From NCBI GenBank assembly GCA_001931875.2, contig MSJH02000798.1, positions 62,001 to 126,000 on the forward strand: a stretch of DNA of 64,000 nt. Reading direction: 5' to 3'. Below the pieces are notes generated by a model that saw nothing but the letters and a program-made list of their open reading frames with translations, had not been told where the DNA came from and did no database searches. Below are positions 11,196-23,510 of this stretch, piece by piece. Origin of the DNA: Byssochlamys sp. IMV 00236 (Eukaryota; Ascomycota; Eurotiomycetes; Eurotiales; Thermoascaceae). Each line of letters begins with the position of its first letter. Positions within the stretch are counted from its first letter, which is position 1. Made by a program: the position numbers and the translations under genes.

Positions 11196-12284
11196 ATGTC
11201 TGTATCTTCAGATAAAGTCTCTCGTCCGACGGACCCAGATGGGCTGGTGGTGGAGGCCTGGGGTCAGGGGATGATGGTGGGTTCGCTGTTGGTAATGGCG
11301 GCCATCACCATCTCGAATATGAAGAAGCACATATTGCTGCACAAATTGATTCTCGCAGAGGTAAGCTGGGAATGCAGAGGTGTGATGATCGCGAAAAAGT
11401 CTGACTCGGCGCAATTGCACATTTGACAGCTTCTGCTCGCTATCCCAAACGGTTTCTTCATCTTCCCACACGAGCCGACCTACGGCTGGTTCTTGTCGGT
11501 CACCGCGATCGGCCTCAACATCTCATGGAGCTTGCATAATGTGATCTCATGGATGAAAAACCGACCGTTCTTGTCGCGGCGTCTGTCCGCTTTCTATATC
11601 ACGACAGTGCTTCTCGTCCAGCCATACTGGGTGCTCGAGATCTATGCGAACTTCACATATTTCAATAATATCAACAAAATATTCCTCAAGACAAGGCCTC
11701 TGGAGCCTCTGTTTCGGTATGGTTTCTGGCTGCAAATCAAAGGATTATAGCGCTAATTTTACTTGAAAGGGACCCTTGGTGGATCTTCACAACATGGTCT
11801 CTTTTCTACACAATCAAAAGAGAGTATGGCTTCAGCATTTACGAGCTGGTCAAAGTTAGTCCTCGATTCGGTGTCATGCTAGTCTCGATGTGTCTCTCAA
11901 TCGCCTTCATCATCCTCGATGAGTGCGTTGTTCTCAATGCATTTCATCTGTCTCTTCCTACCGGAATTGAACCATTCTGGAAGGTGAGAATCTCGGCCCC
12001 GATATTTTACATCCCTGTCGATTCGTTACATGACTGACAGACCCTAGCTCTCATTTATCTTCAAATGTCTCTGTGACAGTGTGATACTAGACGATTTCAA
12101 GACCGCGCTCGACCGGATGCGTAATTATTGGCTGGAGAAACGGGTCGGCATGCAGAACCCGGTGGTCCTGTCGCATCGATCGAGATATGATAGAGGCCAT
12201 GACCTAGAAGCATTGCGCCCTCGAACGAAATCAGATAGTATACCCCAGGTAGTCACAGCAGAGGATATTCATCTACGACGATAA
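11196..12284 (+). CDS. Fungal multi-pass membrane protein, function unknown
   Basis: Four exons (11196-11360, 11430-11716, 11770-11983, 12048-12284) in consistent phase give 300 residues. About seven hydrophobic segments are visible, for example GSLLVMAAITISN, WFLSVTAIGLNISWSL, AFYITTVLLVQPYWVLEIYA, WWIFTTWSLFYTI and FGVMLVSMCLSIAFIILDE, followed by a hydrophilic cytosolic-looking tail rich in Arg and Asp. The pattern resembles uncharacterised fungal seven-helix proteins, but I cannot name a function or ligand. The start at 11196 was chosen because the ATGs at 11137 and 11188 lead to early stops in other frames. Confidence 0.82.
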
Positions 12285-14129
12285 TGAAAAGAAGAAAAAA
12301 ATAATAATAATGTATTATGATGTGATTTGATGGCCATGTCACCATATCTGCAATAATCTCTTGAGATTCATTATTCTTTCTCCTTCCCGCAAACCTGCTG
12401 CCATATTCATTCCACTTAGTCCTGATAGCTTCGCGCATATACAAGAACTGCAGGTTCAGAGACCGGTCGAGAGACACTCCTACGACTGCAAGGGACAGGT
12501 TCGAATGAGTTGAGTCTAATCATCGATGCCACTATCTGCACGTATCATGAATCTGGCAACGTCTCATTCATACCAATATCACCCCTTGACCAAGAGGCTA
12601 GAACTATCCGGGCGAAGCACACATGCATGATGTAGCGCCAACGAGATATCCGTCTACCGCACTGCATCGTTACATCGCTTGTACGACTCGGAGAATTGTT
12701 AGCGTTGGTGATTGGGGCCCTGGCGCCAGGCCATTTCCTAAATGAGAAGAATCTCTCAGGTCAATTGGCTATCCTCGATCTGCCTTACCAGGCCGAAGAG
12801 GCTATATCTCCGGTCCCTGAGGTCCTTTCCAAAAGGGGCATCTTTTAGCGGGCATGGGAGAGATTGCCTGTTGACATCTTCTACATGTGTCCGTGTAAGG
12901 TGACAGAATTTCGTTTTTCTTTTTTTCTTCTTTGATTTTGACTGATATTTCAGGCGATCGACAAAGATATAAAGTTGTGCAATTTCCGATTTCTCTCCGC
13001 GAATACAGACACTGCAGGGATTAGGATCATGCCTATTAACCACTATTAAAGGCACCAAGTTCCTCAATGGAAAGACGAAACGGCATCGTCCATTCGAAAG
13101 GAATATCAGTTATAATTTATTGCAGTGCTCACGGCTGTTAAAATGTGAGTTCTCTATCAGGCTACTTTGCTCAAGGCAGTAGTAATACTCCTCAGTATCG
13201 CGGGAACCTCTAGCGAATGGATATCACTACAGCTATAGGGGACCTCGATTCTTTCATAAATACTGAGATACATGTCGCCTTGGAATGTCAGGAAGGCATA
13301 GGAGCGTGCCTTTGTAGGGCTGGAATTCTTGCTGTGTGTATGCATCAGCGTGTGAGATCGCATAAAGTGGATGTTTCAAGTTGGTTCTAGATTATCCTCG
13401 TGGCATCAAGAAGCGAGAGCACTTTTTTGCCGTTCCATACAGCGTGTAGAGACAGAAGATACGGCTATGAACATAACACATGTGAGAGGAAGATTGTACT
13501 AAGAATAATTCTAGAAGAATGTCGATCTTGGTGTTTATAATTCAATAGACGGAATCCCTAAAAATGGAAATCTGTAGAGGCGAGTAAAAGAGAATAATAG
13601 TTAAGAAAGACAAGAAACAAAAATCAAAGATTTTCTTCATTTACATAACTCGTTTATGCCATGTGGAATGGAAGATTTCAGATCCTAAAGGCCTACACTG
13701 TAAGGCAAGTGTATTTTCTGTTTACCGCTCTCTTAAAGTCATCCGTCATTTGACCAGTAAACCAATACTGACCATGAATCGCTGACCTAGATGAGATCCA
13801 GAATTGGCGCTCTCGTAACTCTGTAGCTGTGCTAGTAACTCTAGCATCCCACAAACTGGCCGTCTTCCCCAGGTGATCGTCCTCTTCCCTGCCACGTACG
13901 TGAGTCCTCGGCATCACATGTGCTCAGGCCTCTTGACGGTAAACGCCCCCGGGGGTTTCCTTCAAAGATTTTTAGTTAAAGGATACGAGTCTCTACAGGG
14001 GCCGGGAGGTTGGATGTGAAAAGTCCTGTTATATTTTATCTACTTTTATGACGTATTTTGGATTTCGACAAAACTCGATAAAGCACGTCAACAGTGAAGT
14101 GATAGTTAACTCTACTAACTACTATTATA
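12285..14129. other. Intergenic, no supported gene
   Basis: 1.8 kb between two plus-strand genes. It is AT-rich near 13,500-13,650. No ORF with a domain or credible splicing was seen; the right end should hold the promoter of the hydroxylase gene. Confidence 0.5.
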
Positions 14130-15182
14130 ATGGCTACGGCTACGCGAAACCCCAAAGATTCCATGAAGTCCACATGGTACACGAGCCTTAATCGTTCGTC
14201 ATGGACTATACACCATTGGTTCTACGAGCTGTTGGATTTGTATCCCCTCGACCCCAACAGACCAGTTTCCATCCACAAAAAGACAGACAAGGTGCCTTAT
14301 GCAGCTGCATGGCCGCAGCATAGATGGATTCTGCTCCATGTTGGCATTCCTATGCTGCTTCACCAACTCTACGTCTACTATGCGGGCAACAATCTGACTT
14401 CCATTGCCGCCTTCATCTACTACAGCGTGTGCTTCAAGTTGATTGGAATCCATGAGATTCAAGTACTGCGCAAGATGGGTCACACCTGGGGATTTTTCGA
14501 TGGCGACCAGCACCCCCGTGATGGAGTCCCTGATGTGGGCGTCACCAAGGTCGTCCGATCTCTCGTGTCGACATCTACCTTGAGATCGATGATGGCCGTC
14601 CTGCTCATCTACGACAAGAACTTCGCCCCTTCCTCGATCAACTGGAAGTGGCTTCCCCTTGAGATCGGCCTCTATGGTATCATCCTCGACTTCTGGTTCT
14701 ACTGGTATCACCGTCTCATGCACGACATCCCATGGCTCTGGAAATACCACCGCACGCACCACCTCACCAAACACCCAAATCCTCTGCTCACCCTCTACGC
14801 CGACTTTGAGCAAGAGGTGTTCGACATCGTCGGTATTCCGCTCATGACCTTCTTCACCATGAAGGCTATGGGCTTCCCAATAGGTTTCTATGAGTGGTGG
14901 GTCTGCAACATGTACGTGGTGTGGTCCGAACTGGCCGGTCATAGCGGTCTCAGGCTCGTCGCCCAGCCTCCTTCCACCCTGAGCTGGCTCCTGAAATACT
15001 TCAACTGCGAACTCCTCATCGAGGACCATGATCTTCACCACCGCAAGGGCTGGAGGAAGAGCCACAACTACGGCAAGCAGACTCGTCTCTGGGACCGCAT
15101 CTTCGGCACCTGCTACCCTCGCATTGAGGGCACAGAGGACAACATTGACTATACTGCCGATGTCAAAGTCCCTCTGTGGTAA
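14130..15182 (+). CDS. Fatty acid/sterol hydroxylase superfamily protein
   Basis: Intronless, 350 residues. It carries the histidine clusters of the membrane di-iron hydroxylase/desaturase superfamily: HRLMH (194-198), HRTHH (207-211), a GHSG around His271 and HDLHH (300-304). Several hydrophobic stretches (about 68-105, 150-192, 230-265) fit an ER membrane protein. The family hydroxylates or demethylates lipids such as sterols (C-4 methyl oxidase, C-5 desaturase) or sphingolipids; this member is more divergent and its substrate is not evident. The next genes encode a Baeyer-Villiger-type monooxygenase and a membrane SDR, which would fit successive oxidation of one hydrophobic substrate. A long antisense ORF in the same place is a coding shadow. 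Confidence 0.92.
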   Translation: MATATRNPKDSMKSTWYTSLNRSSWTIHHWFYELLDLYPLDPNRPVSIHKKTDKVPYAAAWPQHRWILLHVGIPMLLHQLYVYYAGNNLTSIAAFIYYSVCFKLIGIHEIQVLRKMGHTWGFFDGDQHPRDGVPDVGVTKVVRSLVSTSTLRSMMAVLLIYDKNFAPSSINWKWLPLEIGLYGIILDFWFYWYHRLMHDIPWLWKYHRTHHLTKHPNPLLTLYADFEQEVFDIVGIPLMTFFTMKAMGFPIGFYEWWVCNMYVVWSELAGHSGLRLVAQPPSTLSWLLKYFNCELLIEDHDLHHRKGWRKSHNYGKQTRLWDRIFGTCYPRIEGTEDNIDYTADVKVPLW

Positions 15183-16017
15183 AATTCTCTGATGGAACTC
15201 TCTTTTGTGGTTTAAACAACAAAGACAATAGCGAAAGTTGTGGAGTTTGGATACCACGACCATGCTTTCAACGTATATAATGGTGATGTAGCCACGACAT
15301 GTTTCTGTTTATTGATGATACCGTGTGATTAGCTTTTTAATATATTTACGATATACACAATGAGGGCGAAGTACAAAATCTCTTAGCTGCAAGTATAATG
15401 ATATCCTCAACCTGAACATTTCATATCGACACCGATTTATAGCCTCGTTAATCTCGTAATCTTCAAGTGATAATAACCAGAAATTATAGAACTTTTATTT
15501 TGATACTTATTTTCTTTGTTTTTGTCCAATTTGATTTTCACACGAATCGACTTAGTATCCTCGTCATCGATTTTCCTGGAGTGGCAATCTCGTAGTCGGT
15601 TCCCTGGAACAGGAGCACTTTCGAGACTTCGCGGAAGAGCCCTGACAAGTTCACTGGCTGAAGAGCAATCATAACCGCCTTCTTCACAAGCACGAGCAAG
15701 CTACTGCACGGGAGTTGATGTGTGTTCTTATCAATAAGGCCTTCAGATTAGATTTATCTAGTATAGAATGCACATGCAAAGGGGAAAGCCTCGTTCAGAT
15801 GGTGATAGAAATTTGCTGCCAAATGTCAATACCGAGAGAGATTCAATCTTCTCTTGTCAACTAATTGTCGAGGGTATCCAGTTGGGGGGCTATGCATAGA
15901 GAAAACGTAAATACATGAGCGTATATCGACGCAGCCAGAAACCGAACCATAGATAGCAAAATTCGCCAAAATGCCTAGCCTAGCCTTCCTGTCCTTCCAT
16001 TATCCCGAATCCCATCA
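15183..16017. other. Intergenic between convergent genes
   Basis: 835 bp between the 3' ends of the hydroxylase and FMO genes. AT-rich, with no ORF of note; 3' UTRs and terminators of both genes are expected. Confidence 0.6.
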
Positions 16018-17532
16018 CTACAATGCCTTCTGCAACTTCACTGAGGAGCCGCTCAGGAACTCCAAGGAGTTATCGATCTTCCCATACTTTGCAAACATGA
16101 GATCGCTGATGTAGTTGTCGCGGGCCAGCCAGGGCGCCTTGTCGGCCGCCTTGGGCAGCTTCTGCGGGGCAGAGGTGAGATATGTCGATTTCAGATTCAA
16201 CAGAGGCCGGTCTTCCAATTTTTCGCCTGGCTGCACCTTGGGTACGACCGCAGACGCACCCTTACTCTCCATAAGTTTGAGCAGGCGGCAGATGAACAAC
16301 GCCGTAGCATCAGCACCCAGCGTCCATGATGCGTTTGTATATCCGATAACGAACGACGCATTGGGAATATCCTGGACCATCACACCGTTCCAGAGATACT
16401 TGCTGGGCGCGTCTATCTCCTTTCCGTCAACAGAGACCTTGGCACCACCGGCGAACAACAGCTGCAGACCCGTAGCAGTAACAATGATGTCGGCATCCAC
16501 ACTGTCACCGGAATTGAGTTCAATTCGATTCTTTGTCATGGTTTTGATGGTGTCGGTCTTGACGTCGGCACGCCCCGAGCGCAGACTCTTGAAGAAATCG
16601 CCATCTGGACAGATGCAGACGCGCTGGTCCCAAGGATTGTATCGTGGCTGAAAGTGGGGATCTAAAGGAATATGCTTAGGAAGCTCTCGGCGAATTCTCT
16701 GGCGGAAGATCCATCGAGATAGACGAGGGAAGCCTTGACAGAAGAGGTAGAAGAGGCGGGTGGTGATGATCCAAGAAATGCGCTGCAACTTGCGCGAGAT
16801 CACAGTGGGCAGGATGTATGCGAGCCACGACTTTGAGATGTTCGGAACTGACAAGATGTATGTTGGACTGCGCTGCAGCATCGTTACCCGTTCAGCCTTT
16901 TCCGCTATGTTGGGAAGCAGAGTGATCGCAGTCGCCCCGCTGCCAATAATGACGACCTTTTTGCCGCTGTAATCGAGGCCCTCTGGCCAGAACTGCGGAT
17001 GGATGACCTGGCCCTTGAAGTTCTCGATACCGGGGATCTTAGCTTCTAGAGGTTGATGGTAATTGTAGTAACCCGTGCTGAAAATCACAAAGCGAGCTGT
17101 GTATGAAATATTCGTGCCCTCGTGTTCCACGTCGAGCGACCAGGTCCGGCTCTCCGTCAACCAGTTCGCGGTCTTAAGCCGTCGACCATACTGGATATGC
17201 TCGTCGATTCCATACTTGGTCGCGGTGTCCTTGAGGTATTTGGCGATCGAACCGCCCTCTGCGATAGGTTTATTTTGGTCCCAAGGGTTGAAGGAGAATC
17301 CGAAGGTGAAGAGGTCGGAGTCGGAACGGATACCAGGATACCTGAAGAGATCCCATGTCCCGCCGATGTTATCGCGCGCCTCGAGGAGGGCGTAGCTGTA
17401 GTTCGGAAGCTCGCTCTGAAGGCGATACGCAGCGTTGATTCCGGAGACGCCTGCGCCAATAATGATAACATCGAAACTGGTGCCGACATTAGCGGCAGCG
17501 TGGCCGTTTGGTGTAGTCTTCTCGACAGCCAT
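16018..17532 (-). CDS. Baeyer-Villiger-type flavin monooxygenase
   Basis: Intronless, 504 residues, start ATG at 17532. It shows an FAD Rossmann motif GAGVSGINAAYRL (26-38), GGTWDLFRYPGIRSDSDL, the Baeyer-Villiger fingerprint FxGxxxHxxxW as FKGQVIHPQFWP (172-183), a second NADPH Rossmann motif GSGATAITLLPNIA (197-210) and a C-terminal ATG motif TATGLQLLF. Enzymes of this class insert oxygen next to a ketone to make esters or lactones, using FAD and NADPH; some family members instead oxidise N or S. The gene is convergent with the hydroxylase and in tandem with a membrane SDR, which is compatible with alcohol, ketone and ester steps on one substrate, but this is inference. Length is usual for the family. 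Confidence 0.93.
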   Translation of the reverse strand: MAVEKTTPNGHAAANVGTSFDVIIIGAGVSGINAAYRLQSELPNYSYALLEARDNIGGTWDLFRYPGIRSDSDLFTFGFSFNPWDQNKPIAEGGSIAKYLKDTATKYGIDEHIQYGRRLKTANWLTESRTWSLDVEHEGTNISYTARFVIFSTGYYNYHQPLEAKIPGIENFKGQVIHPQFWPEGLDYSGKKVVIIGSGATAITLLPNIAEKAERVTMLQRSPTYILSVPNISKSWLAYILPTVISRKLQRISWIITTRLFYLFCQGFPRLSRWIFRQRIRRELPKHIPLDPHFQPRYNPWDQRVCICPDGDFFKSLRSGRADVKTDTIKTMTKNRIELNSGDSVDADIIVTATGLQLLFAGGAKVSVDGKEIDAPSKYLWNGVMVQDIPNASFVIGYTNASWTLGADATALFICRLLKLMESKGASAVVPKVQPGEKLEDRPLLNLKSTYLTSAPQKLPKAADKAPWLARDNYISDLMFAKYGKIDNSLEFLSGSSVKLQKAL

Positions 17533-18635
17533 CTTGCCTTTTTCGACGATCTGGTGGTCAAGGCATTGGACTTCGTGCCGTTGTCCTGGAGTTCGCCTGT
17601 GAACGCATGGACGCGATCTCGCGCAGATATAATTAAGTTACTTGTAGCTTTCCCAAGGAACCGAGGGGGAGACCCACGAATCACGTGTGGCAGCGATCGA
17701 TAAAGATGGGAATGAATCTGCAGTGAATATCACGTTCTCCTCGGCCCTGCTAAGTATGATAGCCGGGCAGGCAGAAACATTAATTGCATAACGCGCATCA
17801 GACGGTGCTCGACATCTGCTTCCCCGATGCTCCTCGTCCCCCACAGCTTGCGCCAGTCCATTGCCGCGGCTTTTTCACATGCGGGGGAGCACGAAGGGCC
17901 GTTAAGTATGGACGCATACTTAGAGTAGACCGCACATTCTCTGCTGTTGAGTCCCAACAATGATGGCAGCATCACCTCGAAAGGACTCCCGAGCACCAAT
18001 CTTCATGTGAAGGGCGCGGCGCCATAGGGAGGTACTAGGTATTTATCTAGACTGGACTTTGCGAGCCGTCTCCCTCGGCTTGCTGGGGGAGTCTTTGGGC
18101 CGGTCGGAGAGATCGCCCACTACAGTAGCAGCCAGTCTGTTTGCATTTGTAGCATCGCCTCCAGATTTGAGCACTGTCTCCAGCGTGTGGGGTAAAAAGA
18201 GTCGCGTCATTGATGAGGGCGATATGAGGATGAGGATGGAGGAGAATTGACAGTGAGAATCACTAAGAGTGAGAGTGAGAGTGGAAATTGGAATTGAGGG
18301 AAGAGCGGTCATGTGCCGCGACCGGGGCAGCATCTGCCATCTGCATACTTACAGTAGCGCCCTCAGCCCTGTCAGATTGAGTTAATATATAGATCTTTAT
18401 TCGTATATTACTCTTGGCTGGCTCAAATCTGCCTACAGCCATAGGGTAATATCTATGTACTGCGCCAAAAGGGAAATGTAAATAGCTACAGAGCTCCTTT
18501 TGGGAGAGTACAACATCCAATTGCATCCAAGATTTCACCAAAAGATTTTATCAAAAGATTTCCTAAATGTTATCCCACTTTCCTACTCTTTAAATTGCAG
18601 ACTCATCACCGCGATTACCGTCATCATTCGTTGAT
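17533..18635. other. Intergenic between tandem minus-strand genes
   Basis: 1.1 kb holding the FMO promoter (left) and the SDR 3' end (right). Short GA-rich runs occur near 18,220-18,300. No supported gene. Confidence 0.55.
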
Positions 18636-19793
18636 TTATTTAGCTGGCGAAACCTCGACTGTCTTCTGCCACTCCCGCAAATCCAGGAACGCAGCAGAAC
18701 CCTGCCCACGGATGATATCCTGAAGCCAAGCTGGGAATGCGCGTAACCGACTGGCACTCGAGGCATGGCTAGGAAGAATGACTTGTCCGCCGGTCTGGTT
18801 GATGATCTGCTTGACAATCGCAGTCGAGACGACTTCGGGGTCCATAATGGGCTGCTTGAACTGCTTGCCAGCCTCTTCCAACATGGCAATCATGGGCGTG
18901 CGAACCCACAGAGGGTGTATGACGCTATAGGTCCGCCGTCAGTCGTGGTTTTGAATAATTTTGAGGATCCCTGAAATTGTCTGGTCACTCACCTTGTCCG
19001 CACTCGCTTCGCATTATAGTAGTAACGCAGCTCCTGTGCCAATCCCTCATGGAAAGCCAGGGCACCAGCCTTGGTGGCACAGTAGTCCAGCATCTCGGCC
19101 AGACCAAGGAAACTGGCCATACTGGCGACTGTAATGACATGACCGTGGTCCTCCCGGATCATCGCGGGCAGAAATTCACGGGTCATCCAGAAGTGCGAAA
19201 TGATATTGACCTCGAAGGTCTGGCGAATCTTGTGCTCGGGCTCTTCGAGAAGAGTGCCATCGTTGCCCACGCCAGCGTTGTTGATGAGTACCGTAGGGTC
19301 ACCATGCTTAGCCCGGATCTCCTCAGCAGCTTTCTTGATGCTCTCCGGGGACGTCACGTCCATCTGGTAGAAGAAGACATTGGAGGCTATGCGTATGCGG
19401 CTGCTATGTCAGTTCTCTAAGCTACCTCCTCGGGGAATTTTCTCTTGACTTACGTAGCGTGAATGTCGGCTCCGCGAGATCAGCAATGACGACCCTGATG
19501 CCTCTCTTAGCCAGATCCAGCACGACCTCCTTTCCAATGCCGCTGGATCCTCCCGAGATCAGAACCAGCTCGCGATGCGCCCGGAAGGGCTTCGCTCTCC
19601 GCCAGTTGTTTGTGGACCAGTAATTCAATGTGCGATTAATGTGACGCAGCACACCGATAGCCAGGACAACCAGCAGTGTCTTTTTGACCAGCGGCAGCTC
19701 CAGTATCGCCTGCGCCTGCTCAGGCAGATATGACAGTGCCAGCCGGTAAAACTGGCGCACGAGTCCGCCAGCAGATTCAAGTGATGAGGACAT
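18636..19793 (-). CDS. Membrane-anchored short-chain dehydrogenase/reductase
   Basis: Three exons (19793-19454, 19386-18993, 18924-18636; introns 67 and 68 bp) encode 340 residues. A hydrophobic segment near residues 36-50 (LVKKTLLVVLAIGVL) precedes the Rossmann fold, as in DHRS/RDH-type enzymes of the ER or lipid droplets. SDR landmarks are GGSSGIG (81-87), NNAG (149-152), Ser202 in VASMAS, and YxxxK as YCATK (Tyr215, Lys219). The family oxidises or reduces hydroxyl or keto groups of sterols, retinoids or acyl lipids with NAD(P). The true start is the ATG at 19793; the open frame upstream begins only with a TTG. It lies next to the BVMO-type gene in the same orientation. Confidence 0.92.
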
Positions 19794-21028
19794 AGTGACG
19801 GCGTTTATATGTACAAAGTAATTGGCACTGTTCACATAACCAGAAAGAGAAAGAACAAAAACCGGAGGGACGCTCTCGAGATAAATCAATCATTACACAT
19901 GTGAGATGTCGCGCATCATCAAGTAGCTCATGTTGTCCAACTAAAATGCTGTCTAGGCCTAGGCCTAGGTTAACCTCATTGCTCGCCGTTACAATCATGT
20001 GTGAACCGTTCGTCGGCTCCTCTCGCTAGTCGTCGGTAACCCCTCACTCTTCCGCCCATCACCGAGGCACCTTTTCTTTTTTTGCTGCTGCCTCTGACTT
20101 GAAGCGATCAAGTAAGCTCATATACTGTAATGAACTCGTGTGTCGTGACGAGTGCTTCCAGCGATACTTAATCAGTCCGACAAGCTGGGCAGGTGGAACA
20201 TCACGAATGCACCGTCCCGCCCAACCTGACACAGATGTCTGCTTGAAGAAAATCAAATCAGCTTTCGTCTACATGGAATGTCCATAGTCGAAGATCAGGA
20301 AAATTTCCTGGAAGCTTAGCTGGAATTCGAGGATGCTGGCACATCGTTGGCTGCACTGGAATTCCTAACTCTGTAAGCCTCTAGATGGACCATCCTAGGG
20401 GCGCAGATTAGTTAAAGACTTCTATGACCAGCCCCCTAAGTACGACCCTGTGTTCGAAGAAGGCAAAGCCATGGAACGTGATCATTGATTAAACGGTGGC
20501 TCCCTGAGTCCCTGTTGAGTATCAGACCGGTATCCATCGAACGCACCAGGTCTAGCGCTTCGAGTTCCCCGAACTCTAAGCAAACGATTCCCTTGATGAG
20601 CCGTTCCACGAAGATATGCACCGTCAGATCGTACTGTCTCAAATCATTCACGGCTTCCATGCTCCTATCATCAACGGCTCTACCGCTTTTCCGGCGAAGT
20701 GTGGCTCATTTTTACCGTTTTTTTAAGTGGGAAAATAAATCACATAAGTGGGAACCTCTGTTCCAAGGAAATGGCTATGGAGTCGTTATCAACCCCAGGA
20801 ACGTCGATAATGGGTGGAAATTTGTATAAAGATTTTCACTCATTGTGTATATTGGCATGTCATGTCATATCTCAGGTGTCGTAGCTGCTAAAGGCCTTCT
20901 AAGGGCCGTATAAAAGGTATCGTGCTGAATATCCCCTTCCCAAGAGAGAGAAGTAACCGAAGCAACACCAAAACCGCATAAAAATTATTAATATGTAGAA
21001 AGAAACCAGAGAGCTTCGTAGGTCTTGA
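19794..21028. other. Intergenic, possible gene remnant near 20.4-20.7 kb
   Basis: 1.2 kb upstream of the SDR. Interlocking CCTAGG and AGGTTAACCT palindromes lie at 19953-19976. Around 20,415-20,700 the plus strand shows peptide-like but broken frames (for example FYDQPPKYDPVFEEGK, then another frame with DEPFHEDMHRQIVLSQII), which may be a decayed gene; I cannot name it. Confidence 0.45.
19953..19976. repeat. Interlocking CCTAGG/AGGTTAACCT palindromes
   Basis: Tandem CTAGGC units (TAGGCCTAGGCCTA) are followed by AGGTTAACCT. The site is about 160 bp upstream of the membrane SDR start and could be a regulator-binding region. Confidence 0.7.
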
Positions 21029-22561
21029 TCATAGTGCATAAGGTTCCAATAGTTTCGTGAACAATGCCGTACTGTTACTGCTGAAGAGTCTTGACATATC
21101 AGGCTCCCCGTCTGTATCGCTGCTCAGCGACTTGCGGGACGATAGCTCACTACCCCCATTTCCAGTGAGACCCGACAGGAGATTGGTCCCATTGCCGTGG
21201 AGAATGTTATGGATTGTGTCGGCCAAGAAGCCCACAATAGAGACTTTGGCCGTGAGAGTGAGTTTCTTGATGGCATTGTCGTAGTAGGGAATCACTTCGC
21301 CGTTCATACTCTCGCCTGTGCATTGGATGGTCAAGTTGAGATACCCTTGTCGAATTGCATCCGCTTGGGTAGAGAGAACTTGCCCGAGATTGGCGATAAC
21401 TGTGTGGACATCTAAAATGCCGCGAACTGGTGAGGGGGGTTGGTTTCCGGGTTTGAGCACAAGGTTCTCTATTGATGCATTTCCAATGACCAAGCTTCCG
21501 CTCAGAATGTTAAAAGTCACACGGCCCTATAAAGGCGTAAGCAGTATGTTCAGGCATAGATTCTGCACGCAAAAGACTTACAATTTCTATTGTCAAAATC
21601 GACTGGTTGGGCAATGTCGCGTTTGCGACGAGATTTGTGCCGTCCGTCTTATTCGGCAAGAGAAGCGTAGTATCCGCAATGCTGAACCCAGGAAAGTTAC
21701 CAAGCACTGGATATAATACGTTAGCTATCTATTTGTGAATTCTCTGGAGAGCTAGTCCTTACTAGGCGTTTCGAGGTCGCGGTTCAACCACACTGGGCAC
21801 TTCAGTTTTCCCAAATACGCGGTTGTCTTGCCTCTGACCGACACCAGACCCTTTTCAAGGAATAGGACATTCTCGACGAATTGCTGCCACCCTGGCTGAT
21901 ACAGAATAGGCGTATGCTGATCTGTGACGCCAAGTGTTGTGTTGCCGTGAACCTTCGCTGCCGGTATATTGACCTGGGCGAAGCTTTCATCACTCAGTTT
22001 GCGGATAAAGAGGTCGAGTGTCAACGGTTCTGTCCTGACGGTGAATCCTTTCAGATTCAGAGCAGATATTACTGTCAGGAGGACAGAGTCCGGCTTGGGG
22101 TCCAAAACCTCGCCGGAAACGAGCACCAGCTTGGAGGAGTTCAGCACGTCCTGAGCTACAGCAGGAATGATAAGGAGGAACCTATCATGTTATGTTAGTA
22201 CCGGGAGAAAATCAGCGTCACGAAGTGAACAGAGTACTGACAGTATAGGTAAAGCGATCGCGCCTAGGATAGTTAGGAACAAGAGGTAGCAGAAGCAAAA
22301 TCGTCGCATATGACGCTTGAATCCACCCTTCTTCTTTTTCTCCTCCTTACTCGCTTCGCTATCTGCAGACTCGAGATGCTCGATATTGATCTCGCTTACT
22401 GCTACAGTGTTAGCATGAATACTAGGCTTTTTCCTGGGAGTCCAACCTGAATCTCCAACACCCAAGGGGCCCCGGTTTGCACCGATCGCATTTTTGGCGC
22501 CCTTGTCCTTCAGGTACGACGGCTTCTCGTCGACCTTCTTGATATCCTTTTCTATACCCAT
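21029..22561 (-). CDS. DUF3712-type membrane protein
   Basis: Four exons (22561-22242, 22181-21763, 21706-21582, 21526-21029) encode 453 residues. The N-terminal about 90 residues are hydrophilic and end in a Lys/Arg cluster (EEKKKKGGFKRHMRRF), followed by one transmembrane helix (about residues 91-115, CYLLFLTILGAIALP...). The remaining extracellular or lumenal part has repeated beta-type segments, such as SKLVLVSGEVL, NLKGFTV, TLGVTDQHTPI and LKCPVWLNRDLETP, typical of the fungal DUF3712 family, which is distantly LEA-like and has no established function. Several N-glycosylation sequons (NQS, NLT, NST) fit a lumenal or outer location. Intron 1 uses a GTCAGT donor. Start ATG 22561; an upstream TTG was ignored. 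Confidence 0.86.
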
Positions 22562-23510
22562 GATTGGCAAAACTCCAGCATTCTATGCAGTCAGCGGGGC
22601 TCTGACAGGAGGACGTCAATCGTACTGATAGACGACCAGAACACGATATAGAAGGGGAGCCTGACTGGGAGAGAAGAACGAAGCCCGCGTTCCTGAACCA
22701 GGTCTCCTGCGAACGCGGTTTCGGGAAATGCTTGCAGTCTTAAAAGCTCTCTCAGAGCCTCAGATAGTTAGCAAGAAGGCTGATTCCCTGTCCTGGAAAG
22801 TCAATTGCTGGTGGCTTTGATACGGCAGGACAAGTAGTCTAATCTATTCCCACTGTGATACGAGGCTGATAGATGACGGTTCCATGGATCAGTGCGTCTT
22901 ATGCCACCCCTGGTCATCCAAATAACATCAGTCCTGTATGCTCGATCTTGTTGCTAGCTTTCACAAGCGCGGAAATCGGCTATCGAGTGATGAACCGCAG
23001 GACAGCGCTCACTGAAGCTTGATCGACCTCGGATGCCCCGACGATACCCCTCCTTGAGGTTTCTGGGTCCTGAATAGGTGTGGCTGAAAAGAAGGTATTC
23101 CACGTTAACATGGATCATCCACGCGGGGATGCTGGGGCCCCTAGCACGGTATACTGTAGTTTTGCGGAGAACGTGGGGGAGAGAAGAGATCGCCAACCCT
23201 GGCGTGCATTAGTCGTCGCCATGCGCCCAGATAGAGGAACTGAAATTCACACTTTCCTCCAGAGTCGGATATGTTATTGGCTGGTCAGATAGAAATTGAC
23301 CTCAGATCCAGTCCGGCCGCGAAGTAAAGGTCCGCTACCGAGGTCGTCCATCCGGGGCTATCTCTTGCTTGTCTTATGACATGTGGATCAACATGATGTT
23401 CCTGTTATATCCAACTCTGCTCTCTCGAATCAGTAATAGGGGCTGATTGCGACAGAGAACGTCTTATTTTCACTTGTTTGGCACCAAACTACATCCAAAA
23501 GAAGGCAGCA
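22562..23510. other. Divergent promoter region
   Basis: About 950 bp between the divergent DUF3712 and MpaB-like genes. No ORF with a domain; promoters of both genes are expected. Confidence 0.6.

Noticed and set aside
14199..15263. 354-codon minus-strand ORF opposite the hydroxylase gene
   Set aside because: It is antisense to a gene with clear His-cluster motifs; it has no domain and begins in the neighbour's 3' UTR. A coding shadow.
17122..17703. Long ORF on the plus strand over the Baeyer-Villiger-type FMO start
   Set aside because: Overlaps the FMO coding strand, no domain, low-complexity sense.
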